Source: Pelagophyceae sp. CCMP2097 (Eukaryota > Sar > Pelagophyceae). Taken from it: a stretch of DNA of 13,215 nt. Numbering within the stretch: position 1 is the stretch's first letter; each line of letters begins with the position of its first letter. Under the pieces are notes generated by a model. That model did not search any database. It was not told where the DNA came from and saw nothing but the letters and a program-made list of their open reading frames with translations. The DNA lies in NCBI GenBank assembly GCA_026770575.1, contig MU657390.1, forward strand, positions 31,674 through 44,888. The letters are read 5' to 3'. Below, in pieces: positions 1 through 7,548 of this stretch. A program made the position numbers and the translations under genes.

Positions 1-44
1 ATAGAAGAAGTTTTTGGTCACAGGTTCGAATCTGGTCGGCCGCA
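1..44 (+). tRNA. 3' end of a tRNA or tRNA-derived SINE, cut by the window edge
   Basis: A tRNA-like T arm is visible: loop TTCGAAT at 25-31, flanked by ACAGG (20-24) and CTGGT (32-36). It is followed by a seven-base acceptor strand CGGCCGC (37-43) and discriminator A44. GGTC before the T stem fits a variable loop. The T stem has one A-G mismatch and one wobble, so the copy may be decayed. Downstream there is an A-run instead of the T-run expected of a Pol III terminator. That suits a tRNA-derived retroposon with an A-rich tail at least as well as a working tRNA gene. The anticodon half lies outside or is not recognisable, so no amino acid can be assigned. Confidence 0.4.
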
Positions 45-269
45 AAAAAAAGAAAAAATAAATAGCTCAATAAGAAATAAAAAAATAAAAATAAAGATAA
101 GGAGGATTTGAAAGTTCAGCGATAAGTTAAATAATTTCAATTATTTACGTGGGCATTGCAATGGGATTTGGCTGTATCCTTCGGGTCCTCCGTGTGCCTC
201 CGGCGCGCTCTTGTAATAGGCTTTATCAAGTTTATGTTCCCGGTCGACCCCGCACGCGCGTCGTCGGAG
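45..269. other. AT-rich spacer and 5' flank of the deoxyhypusine synthase gene
   Basis: Positions 45-108 are almost pure A with scattered T and G. A perfect 9-bp inverted repeat with a 2-nt spacer (TAAATAATT / AATTATTTA) occupies 128-147. Base composition becomes GC-rich after about 180. I see no TATA box in a convincing place. The stretch presumably holds the promoter and 5' leader of the gene starting at 270. Confidence 0.5.
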
Positions 270-1823
270 ATGGCTTCGAACGTCAACGCGGCGGCGGTGC
301 TGGCTTCGACGGCGGCGGCAGTGCTCGTTCCGTCGGACGCCTCGGACTTGGTTTCCAACAACACGCCCATCGTGCGTGCCTCTGCGCGGGGCCCGGCGCG
401 GCGCGGTCAACACCCCGCGCGGCGCAGGTCAAGGGCCCCGAGTTCAACACGTGCGCCGGCGACCTCACCAAGCTGCTCGAGTCGTTTGCCACGACGGGCT
501 TCCAGGCGACGAACATTGGCCTCGTGAGTGAAGCCTCGAGTGGCCCGCCCCAGAGGCCAAAGGCGCTATACGCCGGCCGTGCGCGACGGCGGACGCGTCG
601 GCCGCTAGGCCATCGACGAGATCAACCGCATGCGCGCGTGGCGCCTCAGCGACGTGCCCGCGACGCCCGCCGACGATGATGACTTGCAGTGCGTCTCCCG
701 GCCCCAAGACGCTCTCGCCGCCGCCGCGCGGTGACGCGCTGCCCTAGGACGTTCGAGGAGCGCAACAAGATCAAGTGCACCATCTTCTTTTCCTACACGT
801 CGAACATGATCTCGTGCGGCGTGCGCGAGATCATCCGCTACCTCTGCGAGCACAAGATGATCGACTGCATGGTGAGTCGAGGCCGCGGCGTATTCGGCCT
901 ATTCGACGCGGATGTAGGTCACGACCGCCGGCGGCATCGAGGAGGATTTGATGAAGTGTCTCGCGCCGACGTGCGCCCCGCCGCCTCGGTTCCCGGCCGG
1001 AGCGCTCCGTAGGTACATCGGCGACTTTGAGCTGCGGGGCACGACGCTGCGGCCCAAGGGCCTGAACCGCATCGGCAACCTGCTCGTGCCGAATGACAAC
1101 TACTGCAAGTTTGAGGACTTTATGATGCCCGTCCTCGAGGGCATGGCCGACGAGCAGGAGCGCGAGGGGACCGTCTGGACGCCGTCGAAGATGATCCAGC
1201 GCTTCGGCCGCGAGATCAAGGACGAGTCCTCGGTCTACTACTGGGCCTGGAAGAACGACATTCCCGTCTTCTCGCCCGCGCTCACGGACGGCAGCATCGG
1301 CGACATGCTCTACTTCCATTCGTACAAGCGCCCCGGCTTCTTTCTTGACATCATCGGCGACATCCGCGCCATCAACGACATTGCCGTCCAGGCAAAGTGC
1401 ACGGGCATGATCATCCTCGGCGGCGGGCTGATCAAGCACCACGTCTGCAACGGTGCGGATTGTCGTCGGGGAAGGACGCCCCTTGCGCGCCCACCGCTTG
1501 ACGCGGGTCCGCGCAGCCAACCTGATGCGCAACGGCGCCAACTTTTCCGTCTTTATCAACACGGGCAACGAGTTCGACGGCTCCGACTCCGGGGCCAAGC
1601 CCGACGAGGCCGTCTCCTGGGGCAAGATCCGCATCGACGCCAAGCCCGTCAAGGTCCGCCCCAAACGCGGAGGGGACGCCCGGCCGACTTGCAAAGCCCC
1701 GCATTCGCCCGCGCGTAGGTCTACTGCGAGGCCTCTATCGCCTTCCCGCTCATCGTCTCGCAGACGTTCGCCAAGACGCCGGTTAAGCCCGTTGCGGCGC
1801 AGCCCGACGCGGCCAAGACTTAG
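270..1823 (+). CDS. DHPS: Deoxyhypusine synthase, 8 exons
   Basis: The enzyme transfers the aminobutyl group of spermidine, with NAD, to one lysine of eIF5A, the first step of hypusine formation in the cytosol. Exons are 270-371, 428-523, 609-688, 748-871, 918-970, 1013-1452, 1517-1653 and 1719-1823; joined they give 378 residues, close to the family's usual ~370. Conserved blocks run in order: TTGFQATN (about 57-64), [12 protein letters not shown] in exon 4, [10 protein letters not shown] (exon 5), [10 protein letters not shown] and [15 protein letters not shown] (exon 6), the GGG-x-x-KHH block (288-295), and FDGSDSG...SWGKIR (exon 7). The lysine of WGK (K335) matches the catalytic lysine of the family. 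All seven introns are 42-85 nt, with GT-AG ends. The N-terminus (about 34 residues) is Ala/Ser-rich and poorly conserved. ATG270 opens the exon; an upstream in-frame ATG at 156 is possible but its extension does not look like this family. The stop codon coincides with a transposon end. Confidence 0.95.
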
Positions 1824-2402
1824 GGAATGGCCTCTTCAATTTGGTACGCCCTGATTTTCACCCAACTTGGTACGCTTTGACCTTTTTCGCTCAAGCGGGT
1901 CGATCCGGCCTCTCCTGGGGCCCCGTTTCGCGGCGTGGCGCGGCTCGATGCCACCCGACCGCGCCTCGGACTTCAATGAGGAAGGCCGGGCCGCCAATCT
2001 GACGCCAGGGCCATTCTCGTGACAACTACTCCGGTTGGAAAATGAAGCTTTGCGCGCAATCTGGATGCCCCCCGAGGCCTGCTTCACGGCGCGGGCCCCG
2101 CGACGGCCGCACTGACGACACACCAAAGCAGCCGCACCTCTTCGTCGGGAGACTCGCGCCGAACCACCGCCGCCGGTCAAGAGATTTTGGCCGACTTGCC
2201 TTTTTGGCGAAGCTTAGCGGGTTGGTGGCTGGTTCAACCAGCCCTCGGGCGAGTCTGAAATTTGGGCAGCTCGTAGAGACCACCGTCCCGGGCCCCGATC
2301 CGAAGCACCGGCCTCGTAGTCGGCGTGTAGCCCGCCCGACGCCAAAATTAGCGAAAGCGTACCAAATTAGGAGAGCGTACCAAATTGAAGAGGCCATTTC
2401 CC
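1823..2402. mobile_element. 580-bp non-autonomous DNA transposon (MITE-like) with TA target duplication
   Basis: The ends are inverted repeats: 1823-1849 (GGGAATGGCCTC...GGTACGC) matches the reverse complement of 2375-2402, with a single one-base gap in about 28. They are flanked by TA on both sides (1821-1822 and 2403-2404), the target duplication typical of Tc1/mariner-type elements. Each end carries a second inner copy of the motif TTGGTACGC in the same orientation as the outer copy (1867-1875 on the left; reverse complement at 2357-2365 on the right), which looks like a doubled transposase-binding site. The longest open frame crosses the right end and resembles no transposase, so the element would need an enzyme encoded elsewhere. 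Superfamily assignment rests only on the TA duplication and is tentative. Confidence 0.85.
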
Positions 2403-2404
2403 TA

Positions 2405-2784
2405 CAGCAACTTCAGTTTCCTTTTTTTTTTTGTCGCCCCAAGAGCGCGCCAAGAAAGGTGCGCACTACGTCCTACTCAAGCTGTCACTGCCATAGCGAC
2501 CATCACTGCAACGTAGGCTCTAAGCTGAGCACGTGCGGAAGAAGACACCGAGGCGGAGCGGAGGGCTGTTGTTGCGCAACGAGGTACAGAGGCGCAGCCG
2601 AGGAAACCGAGGTGCGCTCCTTTGACGCACTGCACACAATCGTTCACGAAGCAATGCAGGCGCGCGAAGACGGCAGCGCATCGACGAGACGAGGCACCGA
2701 GGCGCAGCCGAGGAACCGAGGCGAGTCGAAATAATGCACTGCAAGCGTCATTGTAACACCGTTCCATAGGCCTCCTCGCCACGC
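2405..2784. repeat. Spacer with a T-run and diverged GAGGCGCAGCCGAGGAA repeats
   Basis: After the transposon there is a T-rich run at about 2418-2434. Two near-identical copies of a 30-bp GA-rich unit containing GGCGCAGCCGAGGAA follow at 2581-2612 and 2691-2721, with a weaker relative at 2546-2564. They are 110 bp apart and separated by non-repeated sequence. On the reverse strand they translate into short Leu/Arg/Ser-rich peptides that look like chance reading. The stretch presumably holds the synthase 3' region and the next gene's promoter. I see no gene. Confidence 0.55.
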
Positions 2785-3901
2785 ATGGCTGCACTGCTGA
2801 CACTCGGCATCGCGTCCGTGCACAAGTGCCAGCTGAAGATGCCGACGCGCGGGGGAGGCCACTACCACGGCGTCATGGACGACGGCTCGGGTCTATCGCC
2901 GATTGATGCGATCGACGACTGCCAGGGACCCGCCAACGGCATCCCCTACCTGTCCCCGGACATCCGCATGACGATGGGCGACGTCGCGCCGATCATCTGC
3001 GACGACCCGGTGGACGACGACGGGCCGCCGTCGGGATTTTCAGTGTCGATCTTCGCCGGAAACCAGCGGCCGCAGCGCCACGACAGCAGGACTACGTCCA
3101 GCGGACGCCGGCTGCAGCAGCCGCCGCCGCGCAAGAGCATGACCCAGTTACGATGTTACCGCCGTTTACTTTTCGGCGCGTCGCAGGGCAGAACTACGAC
3201 CAGGCTGTCATGGACGCGGGAAAGGGCGACCGCAACAGCAGTACAAAGAGCTGCACGGCCCAGGCGCTGAATAAGATGGTCCGCTTCCAGCGCAGTGCCG
3301 TCTCTGTCGCGAACGGCTGGAACAAGCTTACATGGTGGCACTGCCCTGACTCCTTCGCAGACCCGGCGCTGGTGCCCAAGACGGCGATGACGCACGACGT
3401 CCGACTCGTTTTTTTGATGCTTTTCTTTAGCGGTCTTATGAAGGAAGACGGAATGCCGCCGGACACGTCGACGTTCAAGACATGGGTGGTCAGCACGTAC
3501 CGCTTGATGAAGTGGCAGCAGCAGGACTTTATCGCCGCTTATTGCATCCCGTCGCGCACGACACCTTTAGCGACCGACCCTTCAAGCGGCCTTGCGCAGA
3601 GGAGGAAGGCCCGGCGCGTGATTCAGGGGCGGGTGCACAAAAGGCGCGCACGACACCTTTAGCCGCGCAAGTATTACCTACGGTGTCGCCGGCTGTGCCG
3701 GCGCAGCAGGTAGTTTACAACTTTTCGGGCGCGGACCTCCGGGGCGCCAACTTGTCGGGCGCGAACTTCGGCAGCGGCAGCATCATCATGGGGCCCACGG
3801 CGCACGTCAAGCTGCAGCCCGCGAAGGAGGACACGGACGACGAGGACGATGCATCGTACAACTGCGACTACGAAGACGCATATGCTTGCGACGGGTCCTA
3901 A
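2785..3901 (+). CDS. Orphan protein with a short pentapeptide-like stretch, 3 exons
   Basis: I do not recognise this protein. A continuous 330-residue product results from exons 2785-3042, 3090-3632 and 3710-3901. The first intron (47 nt, GTGTCG...CAGCAG) and second (77 nt, GTGCAC...CAGCAG) reconcile three reading frames that would otherwise look like frameshifts. An alternative donor at 3618 also keeps the frame. ATG2785 is the first Met after an in-frame TAG at 2767. The N-terminal ~90 residues are Gly/Asp-rich, followed by a poly-Ala stretch. The middle (about 120-240) is the most protein-like part: Trp-rich, with a hydrophobic segment VRLVFLMLFFSGLM. RRKARR near 255 could be a nuclear signal. 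Residues 272-287 read FSGADLRGANLSGANF, which fits A(D/N)LxG pentapeptide repeats but is far too short for that fold. The tail is strongly acidic. Expression is unproven. Confidence 0.6.
3554..3663 (+). repeat. 18-bp direct repeat pair inside the orphan gene
   Basis: GCGCACGACACCTTTAGC occurs exactly at 3554-3571 and 3646-3663, 92 bp apart. The first copy lies in exon 2 (reading RTTPLA); the second falls in the proposed second intron. It may be the trace of a local duplication that helped create the intron, or chance. Confidence 0.6.
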
Positions 3902-3995
3902 ATTCTAAAGAAAATTTCAATAGATTCTGTTTCTTGTTAAGGGGTGATCGTGTGGAGTGCTCTCCGTAGAGACAGATAGTATAGTATATGCTGAA

Positions 3996-4084
3996 TATCA
4001 CACTTGATCGCCGAAAATATATCGCACCCGGTGCGAAGCAGATATCGCACCGGGTGCGATATATTTTCGGCGATCCGTGTGATA
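3996..4084. repeat. 89-nt hairpin with a perfect 31-bp stem
   Basis: Arms 4006-4036 and 4045-4075 are exact reverse complements, with an 8-nt loop (AGCAGATA). Beyond a small bulge the pairing extends through TATCACAC (3996-4003) and GTGTGATA (4077-4084). Each arm also contains its own near-palindrome TCGCACC-C-GGTGCGA, so cruciform forms are possible. It lies between the orphan gene's stop at 3901 and the LRR gene's start at 4398. It may be a fold-back transposon relic, or a structured transcript end. No target duplication is evident. Confidence 0.85.
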
Positions 4085-4124
4085 ACGTCAACGTACAGCC
4101 TCGAGCTACAATTGTAGCGAGGCG

Positions 4125-4195
4125 GCAGATTTTATTTTAGCGATAACCGAACAGATTTTATTTTAGCGATAACCGAGCAGATTTTATTTTAGCGC
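4125..4195 (+). repeat. 26-bp tandem repeat, about 2.7 copies
   Basis: Units start at 4126, 4152 and 4178 and share CAGATTTTATTTTAGCGATA followed by ACCGA. The first two are nearly identical and the third stops after TTTTAGCG. The array is AT-rich in a GC-rich surrounding and ends about 200 bp before the ATG of the LRR gene. It could carry repeated regulatory sites, or just be a minisatellite. Confidence 0.85.
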
Positions 4196-4397
4196 GCCGC
4201 GCCCGCCGGGTCGTGGGCGTCGACGGAGCGCCGGTCGCGGCCGCTCCGTCCCTCGTCGCGGGCGACCCTCGCGAGCCGGCGAGCAGCACTGCTAGTCGAC
4301 GCGGCGGGCCGACGAGCCGCTCTGGGCCTCTCGAGCATCGACGAGCTCGGGCCGACGTCCTTCGGGCTTGAACGCATCGCGGCGGGTCCTCTGAACC
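4196..4397. promoter_or_regulatory. GC-rich upstream region of the LRR gene
   Basis: About 200 bp of GC-rich sequence with no supportable exon. An in-frame TGA at 4392-4394 immediately precedes the chosen ATG at 4398, whose context (AACCATGG) is good for initiation. It probably contains the transcription start and 5' leader. No specific element is recognised. Confidence 0.35.
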
Positions 4398-6358
4398 ATG
4401 GCCACGGCCGTCGATGAGCTCGGGGCGTCGCTGCTCCGCGCCATCCATGAGTACGAACTGCGTGTCGTCGCGCCTTCTCGCAGGCTGTGGCGGCCGTAGG
4501 CTCGAGGCTTCCAACCCGAAGATCCGGCGCCTCAACGCGGTGCAGTCGATGCGCGGCCTGCTCGGCAGCGTGGTGCCGAGGAAGCCGGCGGCGCACACGT
4601 TGCCCCGCAGAAGGTCGCTGCCCATGGACCTCGCCGCGGCCGCGGGGCCCGTCGACGCAGAGACGGTCCGCGCATGGATGGCAGAAGCGTTTGGCGACGT
4701 ACGTCGATCGTCCGCCCGCACGCGTCGGAGGCTGTCGAGAAGGACGCTGCCGTAGGTCGACGGCGAAATCGACGACGGGGCGCCCGCGGACGACGCCGAC
4801 GCCGACGACGCTGACGCGTCTCCGGCGCCGTTTCGGCTGCGGCGGTCGAGGAGCGTGCTTTACTCGTCTTCGGAGCGCGAGACGCGGCTGCTGCGGGCGG
4901 AGACGGCGCCGAAAGCTGAGCAAGAGCGCATCGACGAGGCAGAGGTACGAACCCTGTGGACTGCGGCCTTCGACCCCTCCGACTCCCGCTGTAGACTGCG
5001 GCCGTCTCCCCCGCGACGACGCCCGACTGTTTCAGGTGCCGAAGAAGCTTGCCTATTGGAACGCTGGCCACGAGCTTGGTGAATTAAATTTGTCGCAAAA
5101 GTCGCTCCAATCCGACGACTTTTACGTCTTGTGCTTCGCTTTCAGATTCAACTACCCCATCCGAAAGCTCTCGCTGCAGGCCTGTTTCGTGAGAGACGAA
5201 GACGTCCGAGCGCTCGCCAAGTCGTTGGAGACCAATTGCGTCCTTTTTTCCTTAGACCTCTCCAGAACAAAGGTCACCGACCGAGGCGTCGACGCGCTCA
5301 TCGGGGTTCTGGCAAGCGAGAACTCTACGCTCACCGAACTGGATCTGCGTCTGAACACCATCTCCGAATCCGCGGCTTTCAAGCTCTCAAACTTGTTCCA
5401 CCACGAGTCCAAGACGCTCAAGCTGCTCAACGGCCTCGACCTCCGCGACTTTGACTTCGCACCACCGAACAGAGTCGCGCTCCGCGGCATGCACTTACGG
5501 CTGCCCGAAGCCATCCTGCTCGGCGACTGCCTCGCCCTCGCCAAAACGTCGAAACTCGAGTTTCTCGACCTCTCCGACAACGGCCTCGACGCGGCCGCTT
5601 TTTTTGTCTTTTCGAGGGCAATCGTCGAAAAACACCGTGGTTTGAAGACGCTGCGTTTGGATGGCAATTCCGCGGGGCCGCGCGGCGCAGAGGCGCGAGC
5701 CGGCGTCTGCCGCGTGGACGACCAGTGATTCCGGCGAGCGGCATCACAACAGCGCCGGCGGACGCGGCACGCGAGAGGCGCGCGCTGACAGAGGAAGGCG
5801 CCTGCTGACGGGATGCCCAAACAGGCGCTGGCAGCCATGCTCGCGGTCAACACGTCGCTCACGACGCTTTCCATTTCGGCCAACGACCTCACTCAAAACG
5901 GAATCGACCGCACCGGCGTCATGCGGCTCCGAAACGTGCTCAAGAGCAACACCACGTGCGTCCTTATGTGTCCCCACGCGCGATTGGAACCCTTCCAAAG
6001 ACCGGCGCAGACTGACGCAGATCGACGTCTCGGGCAACGGGTGCACGGCCCTGGACGAAAACGAGCTGCAAACGAGGGTTGGCGTGAACAGGGCGCTCAC
6101 GTACGTCCGTCGTTCTCCGTCGCCGTTCCTCCGCGCCGACGTCTGCGCAGGCACACGCCGTCGAGCTTCGTCGAATTCCTCGACGGCCGCTTCCCGGCGC
6201 CAATCGCGGCTTCCGGCGACGGCGGCTACAAGCTCTCGCTGCAACTCGACACTTCATTCATTATCCGCGAGAAGCTGGACCGGCCACCGCCGAAAGTTGC
6301 CTTTGACGACAAACGGGGCGACGACTACGTGCTCCACCCCGGCCGGTCGGTCTACTAG
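4398..6358 (+). CDS. Leucine-rich-repeat protein, 7 exons
   Basis: Exons 4398-4450, 4500-4698, 4756-4944, 5036-5704, 5825-5955, 6011-6100 and 6151-6358 join into 512 residues. The centre (about 160-440) holds roughly nine ribonuclease-inhibitor/NLR-type leucine-rich repeats. Visible examples are ELNLSQKSL, KLSLQACFV, SLDLSRTKV, ELDLRLNTI, FLDLSDNGL, TLRLDGNSA, TLSISANDL and QIDVSGNGC. Such repeats form a curved protein-binding scaffold. No NB-ARC, NACHT, kinase or membrane segment is seen, so this is not a full NLR receptor. The N-terminal 147 residues include an acidic DDADADDADA run and a charged predicted helix. The C-terminal 70 residues match nothing I know. Introns are 49-120 nt, with donors GTACGA, GTACGT or GTGCGT; the fourth donor (5705, GTCTGC) is the least certain, and 5714 would also keep frame. 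The binding partner is unknown. Confidence 0.85.
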
Positions 6359-6748
6359 CGTAAGCACGCATTGTTGTTCTTGTTCCAGCCTGTGCGAACC
6401 TGAGTCGCCGCGCAGTCTATGGGCTTATGGGGTCCAGCCGACCCAATATGGGGTATGGGGCCCCATATGGGGCCCCATATTGGGTCCCATGGGGCGGCGG
6501 GGTTCCAGCCGGCGCGCGTCGCCGGCCACGTGCCGGCCGGACCCTGGCGCCCAACCTTTTCCGCCGCGCCGGCCCAAGTCTCCACGTGTCGCTAAATTAC
6601 GCCTCAACGCTCAATCAAATCCATACAGAGTTGATTCGAGGTGGTGCCCTCACGCGCGCGCCACGGATTAGTGGGCCATCCATGCTGTAAAGGAGGCGCC
6701 AAGTTGTGGGTAGCTGGGTGTAGAGAGAAATGGTAATGTTAGCACCAC
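6359..6748. other. 3' flank of the LRR gene with repeat copy A
   Basis: Gene-free stretch holding the first inverted-repeat end (6392-6409) and repeat copy A (6426-6479). After it comes a GC-rich patch with GCCGGCC / CACGTG / CCGGCC (6523-6540), then mixed-composition DNA running into the minus-strand ORF stop at 6749. No clear poly(A) signal is seen for the LRR gene. Confidence 0.5.
6426..6479 (+). repeat. Dispersed TATGGGGTCC...GGGGCCCCATA repeat, copy A
   Basis: The 54-bp core aligns to 7237-7291 in the same orientation at about 49 of 55 positions with one gap. It is built from TATGGGG, CCCAATATGGG and GGGGCCCC words and is partly self-complementary, so it can pair with itself and with copy B in either orientation. 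Confidence 0.75.
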
Positions 6749-7141
6749 TTAAACGTCGTCCTCCTCCTCGTTCTCGTCGTCGTCCATGGCCTCGGGCTCT
6801 GTGGGCTCGTCGTCTTCGTCGTCGTCGACGTCCAGGTCCGCGTCGGGGTCGCCGAACAGGTCCTCGTCGGCGTCCTCGGTCTCATCGATGAAGACGCTGC
6901 GTGGCGCGTCGGCGGCCTCGCCGTCGGACTCGGACTCGCCGCCGTGCCGGCTGCTCGGCTCCTCGCACGGCGGCTCGGCGATGCAGCACTCGACGTCCCA
7001 CTGCACGTCGCCGTCGCAGATGACGTCGAGGCGCTGCTCGTTGATCACGTTCGAGTGGAGGCGGACGAGCGAGTCGACGAGCTTGATGGATCGCGTGTTG
7101 AGCCTCTTGTCCTGCAACCAGCCGCGCAAGGACCAGTTCGA
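6749..7141 (-). CDS. Acidic 3' exon or gene remnant, possibly hAT-transposase C-terminus
   Basis: The minus-strand frame is open from a TGA at 7166-7168 down to a TAA at 6749. There is no ATG before the acidic tail, so it looks like a last exon or a 5'-truncated remnant; an AG just before 7141 could be its acceptor. The start reads SNWSLRGWLQDKRLNTRSIK and continues with LVDSLVRLHSNVINEQRLDV. This recalls the R-x-RL ... LV-x-x-HxN stretch near the C-terminus of hAT transposases, which often end in an acidic tail. The last ~60 residues are mostly Asp and Glu. The resemblance is weak and from memory of the family pattern only. The plus strand is also open here as a Ser-rich frame with the same third codon positions, so the coding strand is not proven. 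Confidence 0.4.
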   Translation of the reverse strand, partial: SNWSLRGWLQDKRLNTRSIKLVDSLVRLHSNVINEQRLDVICDGDVQWDVECCIAEPPCEEPSSRHGGESESDGEAADAPRSVFIDETEDADEDLFGDPDADLDVDDDEDDEPTEPEAMDDDENEEEDDV

Positions 7142-7236
7142 CTCGGAAGACGAGGAGCCGATGCGTCAGCGTTTCGTTAACGGAAACTACTCGCCGAAAT
7201 TCCACAGTGGCTTCCGTATGGGGCCCCACGGGGCCG

Positions 7237-7291
7237 TATGGGGTCCAACCTGCCCAATATGGGCTTATGGGGCCCAATATGGGGCCCCATA
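7237..7291 (+). repeat. Dispersed TATGGGGTCC...GGGGCCCCATA repeat, copy B
   Basis: Second copy of the repeat at 6426-6479. It is preceded by further TATGGGGCCCC words from 7217 and directly followed by the inverted-repeat end at 7293-7310. Confidence 0.75.
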
Positions 7292-7296
7292 CGGCG

Positions 7297-7366
7297 ACTC
7301 AGGTGCGAACACACCTGAGTCCTGCGCCGCCGCGTTGCGCAGAGCCCCTGCGCCGCCGCGTTGCGC
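7297..7366. repeat. 9-bp hairpin followed by a 26-bp-period direct repeat
   Basis: ACTCAGGTG (7297-7305) and CACCTGAGT (7312-7320) form a perfect hairpin with a 6-nt loop, overlapping the inverted-repeat end. Directly after it, CCTGCGCCGCCGCGTTGCGC occurs at 7321-7340 and again, exactly, at 7347-7366. Both lie in the 5' flank of the next gene. Confidence 0.7.
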
Positions 7367-7548
7367 CGTCGCCGTGCCGCTCCCCAAGGCGGCGGACGCC
7401 TCGCACGCCGCATCTAAGCAACCCCGCAGCCCGCGAGGCCCCTTGTTCGTATCGTTTTTTTGGCGAGTTATCTTGTATCTTTCTATCTTTTTTGAAAACT
7501 CAGCGGTTTGGGAATTCCTACTTGCCGGAGAACCTGGCCGCCGGAAGC
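7367..7548. promoter_or_regulatory. Upstream region of the twelve-exon gene
   Basis: Composition shifts from GC-rich to T-rich (TTTTTTTGG, TCTTTCTATC) at about 7455-7500, roughly 50-100 bp before the chosen ATG. This resembles a leader or promoter region. The reading frame is open here, so the true start could lie upstream, but the translation looks non-coding. Confidence 0.35.

Larger units (their letters stand above)
6392..7310. mobile_element. 919-bp block bounded by 18-bp inverted repeats, possible transposon remnant
   Basis: GTGCGAACCTGAGTCGCC at 6392-6409 matches the reverse complement of 7293-7310 in 16 of 18 positions. Each end is followed on its inner side by a copy of the TATGGGG/GGGGCCCC repeat. 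Inside lies the minus-strand acidic ORF described below. I found no convincing target duplication, so the block could also be two oppositely placed copies of a small repeat. A captured or relic transposase gene would fit the arrangement. Confidence 0.45.

Noticed and set aside
831..1694. 287-codon minus-strand ORF
   Set aside because: It is the antisense shadow of the deoxyhypusine synthase exons, where G/C-rich third positions keep the opposite strand open.
2042..2734. 230-codon plus-strand ORF
   Set aside because: It starts inside the 580-bp transposon and crosses its right end into unrelated repeats; the translation has no recognisable domain and a low-complexity Arg/Glu tail.
3043..3709. 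Two apparent frameshifts suggesting a pseudogene in the orphan gene
   Set aside because: Both are resolved by GT-AG introns of 47 and 77 nt, in line with intron sizes in the neighbouring genes.
4125..4195. CRISPR-like array
   Set aside because: The units are directly adjacent with no spacers of uniform size, and the setting is eukaryotic.
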